A stretch of 64,000 nucleotides of DNA from Lachnospiraceae bacterium KM106-2 (GTDB taxonomy: Bacteria > Bacillota > Clostridia > Lachnospirales > Lachnospiraceae), in NCBI GenBank assembly GCA_009731425.1, contig AP018794.1:2487960-2551959 (forward strand), in the 5' to 3' direction. Shown piece by piece: positions 53,919-61,940 of the stretch. Both the position numbers and the translations under genes were made by a program. The notes beneath the pieces are model-generated. The model worked only from the letters and a program-made list of their open reading frames with translations, did not search any database and was not told the DNA's origin. Every line of letters begins with the position of its first letter. Positions within the stretch are counted from its first letter, which is position 1.

Positions 53919-53939
53919 TTATTAGAAGAGGTGATATCT

Positions 53940-54689
53940 ATGAAACTTAAAGATTTCTTTTCAGATAATCCCAAAATTGCCATTGCTTTTTCCGGTGGTG
54001 TTGACTCTTCCTATCTTTTATACGTTGCAAAGAAATATGCAACAGAAGTTCGTGCTTATTATATAAAAACTCCTTTTCAACCCAAATTCGAGTTGGATGA
54101 TGCAATACTTCTTGCTTCCCAGTTAAACGTTACAATAAAAATTATCAATTTAAATATTTTATTGGAAGAACGTATCACTTCCAATCCGAAAAACCGTTGT
54201 TATTATTGTAAAAAACTAATGTTTACAGAAATCATCACAGCGGCTAAAAAGGATGGCTTCTCCATTCTTCTTGATGGTACAAATGCCTCAGATGATGTTA
54301 AGGATCGTCCTGGAATGGCGGCACTGCATGAACTCGCAGTACTCTCTCCACTTCGCTTATGCGGACTGACAAAGGATGAAATACGTAATCAGTCAAAAGC
54401 AGCAGGACTCTTCACTTGGAATAAACCCGCTTATGCTTGCCTTGCGACGAGGATTCAAACAGGACAAAAAATCACGGAACAATTACTTTCTCGAACCGAG
54501 AATGCCGAAAACTATCTTTCCTCTCTTGGATTTACTGATTTTCGTATCCGAACATTTCATGATTGTGCACAAATTCAAATTAGAGAATCGCAACTTAACT
54601 TGCTGATAAAAGATAGAAATGAGATTCTCGAAACTCTTGGTACTGAATATAAAGCAGTACTACTTGATCTGGAGGTCCGAAATGAATAG
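53940..54689 (+). CDS. larE: LarE, pyridinium-3,5-biscarboxylate thiocarboxylate synthase
   Basis: A 249-residue PP-loop ATPase that installs sulfur on the nickel-pincer cofactor precursor. The ATP motif is FSGGVDSSYLL (about 17-27). Three cysteines, Cys87 and Cys90 (NRCYYCKK) and Cys167 (AYACLATRI), match the 4Fe-4S-cluster type of LarE, which transfers external sulfide. The other known type sacrifices its own single cysteine. I start at the ATG 53940, eight bases after GAGG. The stop overlaps the start of larB by eight bases, so translation is coupled. Confidence 0.95.
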   Translation: MKLKDFFSDNPKIAIAFSGGVDSSYLLYVAKKYATEVRAYYIKTPFQPKFELDDAILLASQLNVTIKIINLNILLEERITSNPKNRCYYCKKLMFTEIITAAKKDGFSILLDGTNASDDVKDRPGMAALHELAVLSPLRLCGLTKDEIRNQSKAAGLFTWNKPAYACLATRIQTGQKITEQLLSRTENAENYLSSLGFTDFRIRTFHDCAQIQIRESQLNLLIKDRNEILETLGTEYKAVLLDLEVRNE

Positions 54690-55437
54690 TGAAATTCATC
54701 AACTTCTTGAAAGTGTAAAAAGCGGTAAAATTTCTGTCGATGATGCATTACTGAAGATTAAAATTCAACCCTTTGAGGATATTGGATTTGCCAAAGTAGA
54801 TTTACATAGAAAAGCAAGGCAAGGAGTTCCTGAAGTAATTTATGGAGCTGGCAAAACACCTGATCAAATCATTGGCATCATAAATACCATGCAAAAAAAC
54901 TGTCAGGACTCCATTCTCATCACACGTATTTCAAGTGATTTGGCTGCTGAAGTTATGAAAAGAACCTCCATGATATACTACAAGGAGGCAAAAATCGGTA
55001 TGATAGGAGAACTTCCAATACCTGATGGTATGGGGACGATTGTGATTGCAACAGGAGGTACCAGCGATATTCCAGTGGCTGAAGAAGCAGCACTTACTGC
55101 CATAGCCCTAGGTAACAAGATAACAAGACTCTACGATGTAGGTGTAGCAGGACTACATCGATTGCTATCCCATCTCGACGATATCATGAATGCCTCGGTT
55201 ATCATAGCAGTTGCTGGGATGGAGGGAGCGCTTGCAAGCGTCATCGGTGGTCTTGCCGACTGTCCGGTTATTGCTGTTCCTACAAGCGTAGGCTATGGTG
55301 CTTCATTTAATGGACTATCTGCACTTTTATCCATGCTAAACTCCTGTTCCTCTGGTATCTCGGTAGTAAACATCGATAACGGATTCGGTGCAGGGTATCT
55401 TGCAAGTATGATAAATCATATGGAGGTGAAAGAATGA
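54682..55437 (+). CDS. larB: LarB, nickel-pincer cofactor precursor carboxylase/hydrolase
   Basis: A 251-residue protein with a PurE-like C-terminal half. The motifs IGFAKVDLHRKARQGVPEVI, then YGAGKTPDQI in the N-terminal half, and ATGGTSDIPVAEEAALTA and PTSVGYGASFNG in the second, are specific to LarB. It converts nicotinic acid adenine dinucleotide, with CO2, to pyridinium-3,5-biscarboxylate mononucleotide, the first step of NPN cofactor synthesis. The ATG at 54682 lies inside the end of larE, following TGGAGG. The stop overlaps larC's ATG (ATGA). Confidence 0.95.
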   Translation: MNSEIHQLLESVKSGKISVDDALLKIKIQPFEDIGFAKVDLHRKARQGVPEVIYGAGKTPDQIIGIINTMQKNCQDSILITRISSDLAAEVMKRTSMIYYKEAKIGMIGELPIPDGMGTIVIATGGTSDIPVAEEAALTAIALGNKITRLYDVGVAGLHRLLSHLDDIMNASVIIAVAGMEGALASVIGGLADCPVIAVPTSVGYGASFNGLSALLSMLNSCSSGISVVNIDNGFGAGYLASMINHMEVKE

Positions 55438-56633
55438 AAACCCTATATTTAGACTGCGGAATGGGTGCCGCTGGTGATATGATCTCTGCAGCACTTTATG
55501 AGCTCTTAGAGGATAAAGATACCTTTATCAAAGAAATAAATTCCCTTGGTATTCCAAATGTAGTTATTACTGCAGAGAAAATACGCAAATGCGGTATTGT
55601 TGGCACTCATATGAAGGTGACAATCAACGGTATAGAAGAAGGAACCATGCTCAATGAACATGAACATCATGAGAATAACCACAATCATGAGCACCACCAC
55701 AGTATGCATGATATGGAACACATTATTGCATCCCTGCCCCTTTCCGAAGAAGTAAAAAGCAACAGCATTTCTATCTATAAAATGATTGCGGAAGCAGAAA
55801 GTCATGCCCATGGCGTTCCTGTTACCGATATCCATTTTCATGAGGTAGGTACCATGGACGCTATTGCTGATATTGTAGCAGTATGCCTCCTTATGAAAAA
55901 ACTAAATATTAAAAAGGTGTTCGCTTCTCCCATCCATGTTGGTAGTGGTCACGTGCACTGTGCTCATGGTATACTACCTGTTCCCGCCCCTGCAACAGCA
56001 TATATTCTAAAGCAGGTACCAATCTATGGCGGAAAGATCAAAGGGGAGCTTTGCACACCAACCGGTGCTGCTCTTCTTAAATATTTTGTTACTACCTTTG
56101 GAGAAATGCCTGTCATGACAGTAGATAAAATTGGCTACGGCATGGGGGTAAAAGATTTTGAAACTGTAAACTGTGTAAGAGCTATGCTTGGTGAAACATC
56201 TAACAACACAGACGAAATCCTAGAACTATCCTGTAATCTTGATGATATGACACCAGAATGCATTGGCTATGCTATGGAGCGTCTTTTTGATGCAGATGCA
56301 TTGGATGTATATACCGTACCCATTGGGATGAAAAAGAATCGTCCCGGTACCCTTCTATGTGTTATGTGTAAATCTGAAAAGAAAGAAGATATGATCAGAT
56401 TAATCTTCAAGTACACCACAACACTTGGCATTCGTGAAACTATCCACCGCAGATATACTTTAAATCGAGCAGATAAATCTATTACAACGCCATATGGAAA
56501 TGTAGGAATGAAGCACTCTTGGGGATATGGTGTAATAAGAGAAAAATATGAATATAATGATCTTGCGCAGATTGCCAGGGAACAAAATCTAAGTATAGAA
56601 GACACCATAAGGATGGTCACAGACTGTAAATAA
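55434..56633 (+). CDS. larC: LarC, nickel-inserting cyclometallase (full length)
   Basis: A 399-residue protein that inserts nickel into the pyridinium bisthiocarboxylate to give the NPN cofactor. It begins with the family motif YLDCGMGAAGDMI. A His-rich stretch lies near residues 75-95 (EHEHHENNHNHEHHH), and then DIHFHEVGTMDAIADI and GELCTPTGAALL. LarC1 and LarC2 regions are fused in one frame here, whereas in Lactobacillus plantarum a programmed frameshift joins them. It is the last gene of the operon, followed by a terminator. Its product implies a nickel enzyme partner, which no LarA in the window supplies. Confidence 0.95.
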   Translation: MKTLYLDCGMGAAGDMISAALYELLEDKDTFIKEINSLGIPNVVITAEKIRKCGIVGTHMKVTINGIEEGTMLNEHEHHENNHNHEHHHSMHDMEHIIASLPLSEEVKSNSISIYKMIAEAESHAHGVPVTDIHFHEVGTMDAIADIVAVCLLMKKLNIKKVFASPIHVGSGHVHCAHGILPVPAPATAYILKQVPIYGGKIKGELCTPTGAALLKYFVTTFGEMPVMTVDKIGYGMGVKDFETVNCVRAMLGETSNNTDEILELSCNLDDMTPECIGYAMERLFDADALDVYTVPIGMKKNRPGTLLCVMCKSEKKEDMIRLIFKYTTTLGIRETIHRRYTLNRADKSITTPYGNVGMKHSWGYGVIREKYEYNDLAQIAREQNLSIEDTIRMVTDCK

Positions 56634-56638
56634 GAGAA

Positions 56639-56680
56639 AAATACCACTTCGTAAATCAAATAATTACTGAAGTGGTATTT
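56639..56680. terminator. Terminator of the lar operon
   Basis: AAATACCACTTC pairs perfectly with GAAGTGGTATTT (56639-56650 with 56669-56680), with T-tracts on both sides. Confidence 0.8.
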
Positions 56681-56749
56681 CTCTAGATATACATCTGACA
56701 GGACTTCGCTTCTTTCTTTCCATTTTCCATTTTCAATATAGCTCTCCTC

Positions 56750-57658
56750 TTACACACTTCTATCCTCTCTATACTGTCTGTATATGATCGATCCAATCAT
56801 ACATATTGCATAAATGACGATTGTCGCAATGACGTTGGTAATGAAACCATAGATCGCTGAAAATGATACAAATCCATTTTGTAATAATATCGTACTAAGC
56901 ATATAGGATACTGGTAGAAAAAAGAGAGACTTGCATACTTTATTCGCCTTGTTATTGTTTCGCAAGATAATCCACAATCCTCCAAGTAAAATAGTAGCTA
57001 TACATGCGAACAGAAAATAGTACCCTAATACCATCCGTGGCAAGGTGATAACTCCACCATTGGGGTACGGATTCTCTCCATATACAATCTTCATATTATC
57101 TCCATCGGTATTCTCACTATTTTCACAGTAATAAACCGTAGAAACTTTTGTTTCTGGAGATGCAACTAAGATGTATGGGCTTGCTTTTCCAAGCATCTTA
57201 TCCCAAATCGATGTCCAGGCTTCAATCTCTACTATATTCTTACCATTCTCAGATTGATATCGATTCAGTTTATACGCAGTTACCTTATCACTAAATTGAG
57301 CATAGATTTCATTCTTCTCATTCTTTTCAACCGTAACTCCACTCTTTTCATAGGGGATATAATTCGGTCTTATCAGATACGCAAAAATAGTAAATGTAAC
57401 TAAAAATACTATACATGATACAAAAGAGACGGCCAGCTTTTTTCTACTTCCAACACTCTTCTTTATCAGTTCTAAAGGTACAGGTTCCACAGAATCAAAT
57501 GCGATGATTGAATCGGTACTATTTAGCTTCTCCATTTCCTTCCTACACTTCTCACAAGTTGCAATATGCTCATCAATTAATGCATTCGATTCCTCGCTTG
57601 TAATCTTCTCAACGTAAAGCGGCAATAGATCATGAATCACATTACAGGCTATTTTCAT
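56750..57658 (-). CDS. Zinc-finger anti-sigma factor
   Basis: A 302-residue membrane protein paired with the ECF sigma gene. The N-terminal zf-HC2 domain has the metal-binding pattern His-x3-Cys-x2-Cys in DEHIATCEKCRKEM after the CNVIHDLLPLYVE start. One helix (about 75-95) crosses the membrane, and an extracytoplasmic sensor follows. About three further helices lie at the C-terminus (about 205-290). It should sequester the sigma factor until an envelope signal releases it. The two genes overlap by four bases and are translated together. Confidence 0.88.
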   Translation of the reverse strand: MKIACNVIHDLLPLYVEKITSEESNALIDEHIATCEKCRKEMEKLNSTDSIIAFDSVEPVPLELIKKSVGSRKKLAVSFVSCIVFLVTFTIFAYLIRPNYIPYEKSGVTVEKNEKNEIYAQFSDKVTAYKLNRYQSENGKNIVEIEAWTSIWDKMLGKASPYILVASPETKVSTVYYCENSENTDGDNMKIVYGENPYPNGGVITLPRMVLGYYFLFACIATILLGGLWIILRNNNKANKVCKSLFFLPVSYMLSTILLQNGFVSFSAIYGFITNVIATIVIYAICMIGSIIYRQYREDRSV

Positions 57659-58149
57659 TTTTTCTCCTCCATTCTTTCTCTTACTTTATTTCTAGCACGG
57701 TGATAAGTAACACAGGCCCAATTTTCTGTTTTACCAAAAATAGATGCGATCTGCTTGAAGCTTAATTCCTGAAAAATGCGAAGATGAAATACTTTTTTAT
57801 ATGGTTCCTCTAAACCATCTACCACCTTATGTATTTCCTTAGATGTCATAGAATCTATTAATTGTTCTTCCATATCACTATTCGTATCCATTTGCTCTAT
57901 TATGCTATTTAGTTCCACTAATCGCTTATTTTTTCTTAAATAACTATAATAAGAATATTTCGCAATCTGACATAGCCAACTAGTTATCGTACATTTGCCC
58001 TCAAACTTATCGATATTATTAATCGCCTTAAAAAACGTTACACTTGTTAACTCTTCTGCCAAATGCTGATCCTGACATATTTTTAATAGATAGCGATATA
58101 CAACAGAAAAATTATCCTGGTATATTTTTTCAAATTCTTGTTTTGTCAC
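57655..58149 (-). CDS. ECF-type RNA polymerase sigma factor
   Basis: A 164-residue sigma-70 family protein with region 2 (about 10-75; DNFSVVYRYLLKICQDQHLA then EELTSVTFFKAI, with the DExP-like core recognition part) and region 4 (about 105-160; LRIFQELSFKQIASIFGKTE then NWACVTYHRARNKV). No region 3. It belongs to the ECF group with zinc anti-sigma partners encoded directly downstream. Its targets are probably envelope-stress genes, including its own operon. Confidence 0.92.
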   Translation of the reverse strand: MTKQEFEKIYQDNFSVVYRYLLKICQDQHLAEELTSVTFFKAINNIDKFEGKCTITSWLCQIAKYSYYSYLRKNKRLVELNSIIEQMDTNSDMEEQLIDSMTSKEIHKVVDGLEEPYKKVFHLRIFQELSFKQIASIFGKTENWACVTYHRARNKVRERMEEKK

Positions 58150-58266
58150 TTATTCACCTCCTGTTCTATTTATTAGATGCACCAAAACAATAAATCTTAC
58201 ATTTTTTTCTGAAAAAGATTCTCCTCGCTCTAGATAATTACTCCTATTTCGAAATAAACACCATAT

Positions 58267-58308
58267 AAAGAGCCAATATATCACTAATTTAAGATATACT
58301 GGCTCTTT
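58267..58308 (-). terminator. Terminator after the M28 peptidase gene
   Basis: AAAGAGCC and TATATC pair with GATATA and GGCTCTTT, with two mismatches, followed by a short T-rich tract on the minus strand. It also lies upstream of the sigma-factor gene. Confidence 0.65.
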
Positions 58309-58366
58309 ATAATTTACTAGTTTCCTTTATTAATAGATTATAACAAAATCTTCAAAACTCTGCATC

Positions 58367-58380
58367 ACTTATGATACGGT
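58367..58380 (-). repeat. Short repeat, copy 1
   Basis: ACTTATGATACGGT occurs here and at 60570-60583 in the same orientation. Here it is part of an 8-bp stem (TATGATAC/GTATCATA) overlapping the end of the M28 gene, and it is followed on the minus strand by a terminator. Confidence 0.4.
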
Positions 58381-58394
58381 TCATCTCATCAGTA

Positions 58395-60416
58395 TCATAC
58401 TCTAAATCTATTGCTTATATTTAGAATGACCTGATTCACGTCATTAAGTGCTTTTTCTTCCTCGTTTAAAATTCTATGATAATAGCTCCCTTGCCGTTTA
58501 TATGCCTCTTCTAATTTATGAAGTACATAGGTACGATCCTCTGGTTTACTTTTCTTTCGCTGTGTTAGTTTATGTGCTAGCTCGTATAAATCTTCATTTG
58601 GATCTGGTATGCAGCCCCATCCCCAGGTTCTCGCATTTCCTAAGTATCTGCGCTCTGCCAAATAAGAATACGTCTTATAGGAAAACTGTAACACATGCTG
58701 GTTCATATCGATTGGTTCTATATATTTTTCTATGATCATCTTCCAATCGACGTCCTCCTTTTTTACTTCTTCCATTGCTTTGCGAAGCAACTGAAGATTC
58801 TTTTGACAATTTTCATGTGGAAACACAATATCAGACTTCCAATCTAACCTTAGAAACTTCTCTTGAATCTTGTGGGATAAGAATGCTAATGCATCATTAA
58901 ATCTTTCCTCCTCATCCCTGTTCATCATCTTCTTTGTATTCCATACATTAATCAGATTCGATAACTTATCTGCCTCACGTATTACTTTGCTTACCAACAA
59001 GGTCAGCTTCTTTGCAGCCATGTCTTTTTTGAGGCTTTTCTCAAGTTCATGAAATCTGGTATCAAATCGCATTGGACGTATCGAAAGTGCATCTAGTTCA
59101 AACACAATTTTCCCATACAATGCAAGAAGTAACTGATAGGTCTTATAATCAAAGCCAAAACTTTTTGCATCCTCAGTTGAATGGTAGATATGAGTAAAAT
59201 AGATACTATCTTGGAATGAATCAGCAGCTACAATACAGGGAATTCCCTGCTTCGCATAAATAAATTCTTCACTCATAGTAGAAGTCGGCATAATCACTTG
59301 AAACTCATATCCACATCCAGCAATATACTGTCTAATCAACGTTTTGATGCCCTCATAAAACTCCATCGAAGTTTTCACTTGAAATCTCCGCTCTCCCGGC
59401 ACAGGAAAATTACCATCAATATTAATTAGAGCAAATGCATGCTTAACCCACTCGGGATGAAGCGTTACAATCTGTTCATAAGCACCTGTAGCCCAGTCAT
59501 AATCCGAATCTACCCGCCCCCATTCTTCCGCACCATGGGCAATGACTCGGATTGTCTTTTCTGGTTGATAGCAAGCATCTATCATTGCGTTTGCAATTCC
59601 GCTAATTAAGGAAACACCAAATGCATCGTCAAAGCAACTATGATAGTAGCCATCATAATGCGCGATCAGATAGATTACCTGCTTTGATTTCCCGGGAATC
59701 TCACCCCATATATTATAAGAAGATGCATTAGGTTCTACTTCTGAATGACCATCAAAATGAACCATTATCTGCTTCCCTTTTGACTTATGTATCTGTTCTC
59801 TTAGTTCTTTTGCGTCACGTAAGGAAATAGCCATTGCTATCGCATCTGATGGAGACCCTGCCGCCAAAGATACCTTTGATTTTTCATGGATATGCTTATA
59901 GTTTATAGATAGGAGGATACCTCTTGCTCCCCTCTCTCTTGCTTCCAGATTCGGAGAACTGACCCAATATCCGTTCCAGATGTCTTCTATATTCACGAGT
60001 ACCAGCTTCCCTGTTACGTCTCCTAATCGATCAAAATCTGCACTCGTTCCTCCTCCACCATCCACTACCGCTATCCATTCTCCATTTATATGATACTTAC
60101 TTGCATAACCGCCTAACTGTACTGTCTTTGCTCTTCCATCCTCCCTTTTATATGTAAACTTTGCACCATGATACTCCCATTTTGCTGTGGAGACTCTTTC
60201 CTTTGTCACATGTTTCAGTCCTATTTCTTGAAATGTATGAAATAAGTAGCATGCTGCTTCCTCACTCGCTTTTGAACCCGCACTACGATTCCCTGTTGCT
60301 TTATCATCCCCAAATTCAGACAACCGATCCATTATCTTCTTTGCTCTTGTTGCATTAATGCATTGATAGAATTTAGCAAACCATGAATTCTTCATCATAT
60401 CAAGCTTCCTTTCCAT
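58395..60416 (-). CDS. M28-family metallopeptidase
   Basis: A 673-residue zinc aminopeptidase-like protein without a signal peptide. The metal-site order is complete: HYDGYYHSCFDDAFGVS (His and bridging Asp, about 255-275), a Glu pair in AHGAEEWGRVDS, and DGNFPVPGERR. A late His lies in YFTHIYHSTEDAK. An N-terminal PA-like insert (about 110-215) carries GGGTSADFDRLGDVTGKLVL, and the C-terminal 220 residues are helical and unassigned. It may be a di/tripeptidase or N-acyl-amino acid hydrolase. The stop is inside the repeat element described at 58367; the leader has a terminator (60521-60547). Confidence 0.85.
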   Translation of the reverse strand: MERKLDMMKNSWFAKFYQCINATRAKKIMDRLSEFGDDKATGNRSAGSKASEEAACYLFHTFQEIGLKHVTKERVSTAKWEYHGAKFTYKREDGRAKTVQLGGYASKYHINGEWIAVVDGGGGTSADFDRLGDVTGKLVLVNIEDIWNGYWVSSPNLEARERGARGILLSINYKHIHEKSKVSLAAGSPSDAIAMAISLRDAKELREQIHKSKGKQIMVHFDGHSEVEPNASSYNIWGEIPGKSKQVIYLIAHYDGYYHSCFDDAFGVSLISGIANAMIDACYQPEKTIRVIAHGAEEWGRVDSDYDWATGAYEQIVTLHPEWVKHAFALINIDGNFPVPGERRFQVKTSMEFYEGIKTLIRQYIAGCGYEFQVIMPTSTMSEEFIYAKQGIPCIVAADSFQDSIYFTHIYHSTEDAKSFGFDYKTYQLLLALYGKIVFELDALSIRPMRFDTRFHELEKSLKKDMAAKKLTLLVSKVIREADKLSNLINVWNTKKMMNRDEEERFNDALAFLSHKIQEKFLRLDWKSDIVFPHENCQKNLQLLRKAMEEVKKEDVDWKMIIEKYIEPIDMNQHVLQFSYKTYSYLAERRYLGNARTWGWGCIPDPNEDLYELAHKLTQRKKSKPEDRTYVLHKLEEAYKRQGSYYHRILNEEEKALNDVNQVILNISNRFRV

Positions 60417-60520
60417 TCCCCATCTAATCTATTCTATGAAATTCTATGCAAAATAGACGAAGCTCCCAGATGAAACTCCGTCTCACTTCATGTTTTGTAT
60501 CGGATCTATCATTCAAGAAA

Positions 60521-60547
60521 AAAGACCAAGCTGATAACCTGGTCTTT
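60521..60547 (-). terminator. Terminator/attenuator upstream of the M28 gene
   Basis: AAAGACCA pairs with TGGTCTTT around a loop of 11 bases, followed on the minus strand by TTTTTTC. It lies 105 bases before the M28 start and 12 bases after the hairpin at 60559-60610. Confidence 0.6.
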
Positions 60548-60558
60548 CAAAATTTAAT

Positions 60559-60610
60559 AACTCTCCCTTACTTATGATACGGTCCTTCGCACTGTATCTA
60601 AAGGAGAGTT
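60559..60610 (-). repeat. Two-level hairpin with repeat copy 2
   Basis: AACTCTCC pairs with GGAGAGTT as an outer stem, and GATAC/GTATC is an inner stem with a 13-base loop. It contains the 14-base repeat shared with 58367-58380. Apart from this hairpin and the terminator, the 60417-60812 gap is AT-rich and shows nothing else I can support. Confidence 0.45.
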
Positions 60611-60812
60611 CTACTAAAATATACTATTAATTTTTTTACTACAAATCACTTTATCAAAACAAAATACGATAGCGCCTAAAAGTTCTAATAGTGAAGTAAG
60701 TAAATTATTCATAAATGAATATCTAAGCGAAAATAATAATTTACAAATCCTGGCTCGTTATATTGATTATACATGTAAATATAAATCTTCTGGAATCATA
60801 TTTTACACTAAC

Positions 60813-61757
60813 CTATACTTCCTCCCATTCACTGGTGTTAAACAAGTGCAAATCCAAATGCTTAGAAACATACTTCAAAAGCTCACAGCCTGCTATGCAG
60901 TTTCCTTTATCATCTAGTGCCGGTCCATATACACCTATTCCAAGTTTGGCATTCGCAACGCTGACCAATCCGCCTCCAACACCACTTTTCGTTGGAATAC
61001 CAGTCAAAACAGCAAACTCTCCAGAGCCATCATACATACCGCAGGTTAGCATTATAGTTTTTACTGTTCTGGCAACCCAACTGCTGATCACTCTTTCTCC
61101 GTTTTCTGGGTTTACTCCATCAGTAGCCAAAATAAGTCCAAAATTAGCCAGACTTTTTGCAGAAACAGTTAGCGAGCACATCTGCGTATAAAATGTAAGG
61201 CTATCCTCTACATTAGCTTTGATAATTCCTTTACTTTCAAGCAGATATGAGATTGCGCGGTTTCTAGAGCTGTGAGCCATTTCAGACTGAAAAGTTGACA
61301 TATCCAGACTGATTTGGTCATCCAGACATACCTTTTGGGTATACAACACCATGTCTTCAAATGAACACTTTTCTAGTAACATACTTGCAACAGTAATAGC
61401 GCCTGAATTTATCATTGGATTAAATGGTCTGTTATGTTTAAGGTCTAGTTCTACCAAGGAATTAAAAGCTTCCCCAGACGGTTCCATCCCAACAAATTCA
61501 AACACATGCTCTGCGCCAAATTCTTCTAATGCTTTGCAAAGAGTAATAACCTTGGAAATACTCTGTATCGTAAAACGTTCTTCATAATCACCAATGTTAT
61601 AAAAGCTGCCGTCTACTGTATGCAAACAAATTCCCAACTTGTGCTTATCTGCCTTAGCCAGTTCTGGAATATATGTGGCAACATTCCCCATCGGGATAAC
61701 TGATTTGCCAATTTCCATAGCCTCTTCTAAAACATCCATAATTTCACGTTTATTCAT
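60813..61757 (-). CDS. glsA: Glutaminase
   Basis: A 314-residue enzyme that hydrolyses L-glutamine to glutamate and ammonia in the cytoplasm. The beta-lactamase-like active site is visible: FTIQSISKVITL (Ser-x-x-Lys), a Tyr near the centre and NPMINSGAITVASML with conserved Asn. GVNPENGERVISS and GVGGGLVSVANAKLGI are also family-specific. I start at the ATG ending at 61757, after AAAGGAGAG; the annotated frame could begin eight codons earlier at a TTG inside that site. It is monocistronic. Confidence 0.95.
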   Translation of the reverse strand: MNKREIMDVLEEAMEIGKSVIPMGNVATYIPELAKADKHKLGICLHTVDGSFYNIGDYEERFTIQSISKVITLCKALEEFGAEHVFEFVGMEPSGEAFNSLVELDLKHNRPFNPMINSGAITVASMLLEKCSFEDMVLYTQKVCLDDQISLDMSTFQSEMAHSSRNRAISYLLESKGIIKANVEDSLTFYTQMCSLTVSAKSLANFGLILATDGVNPENGERVISSWVARTVKTIMLTCGMYDGSGEFAVLTGIPTKSGVGGGLVSVANAKLGIGVYGPALDDKGNCIAGCELLKYVSKHLDLHLFNTSEWEEV

Positions 61758-61798
61758 GATTCTCTCCTTTTGTATCAAGTGTTACTTACTTTTCTAAA

Positions 61799-61820
61799 AT
61801 CGTTTATTACTCCAAACGAT
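61799..61820 (-). terminator. Short hairpin after the RCC1 lipoprotein gene
   Basis: ATCGTTT pairs with AAACGAT around eight bases, with T-rich flanks. Stem length is modest, so it is a possible terminator only. Confidence 0.4.
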
Positions 61821-61940
61821 CTTTTATTTCATACTTAACGGCTTCCCCGCTTTTGTAGCATTCTAGTTATGGACTTAATGATCGTTAGAACAATACTTCG
61901 TTACTTTCATAATGATATATAACAGAAATTAGAATTCTCT

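Noticed and set aside
55659..55700. The His-rich stretch of LarC as a repeat expansion or separate metal-binding insertion.
   Set aside because: A His-rich loop at this position is normal in LarC proteins and fits nickel handling.
58375..58397. CTGATGAG followed by ATGAAC on the minus strand looked like part of a hammerhead ribozyme core.
   Set aside because: The required GAAA after stem II is missing and there are no three helices around the motif; it is the loop of a simple hairpin.
60614..60712. A 32-codon hydrophobic minus-strand frame (beginning MNNLLTSLLELLGAIV) as a small toxin or membrane peptide.
   Set aside because: There is no ribosome binding site and the composition follows the AT-rich intergenic DNA.
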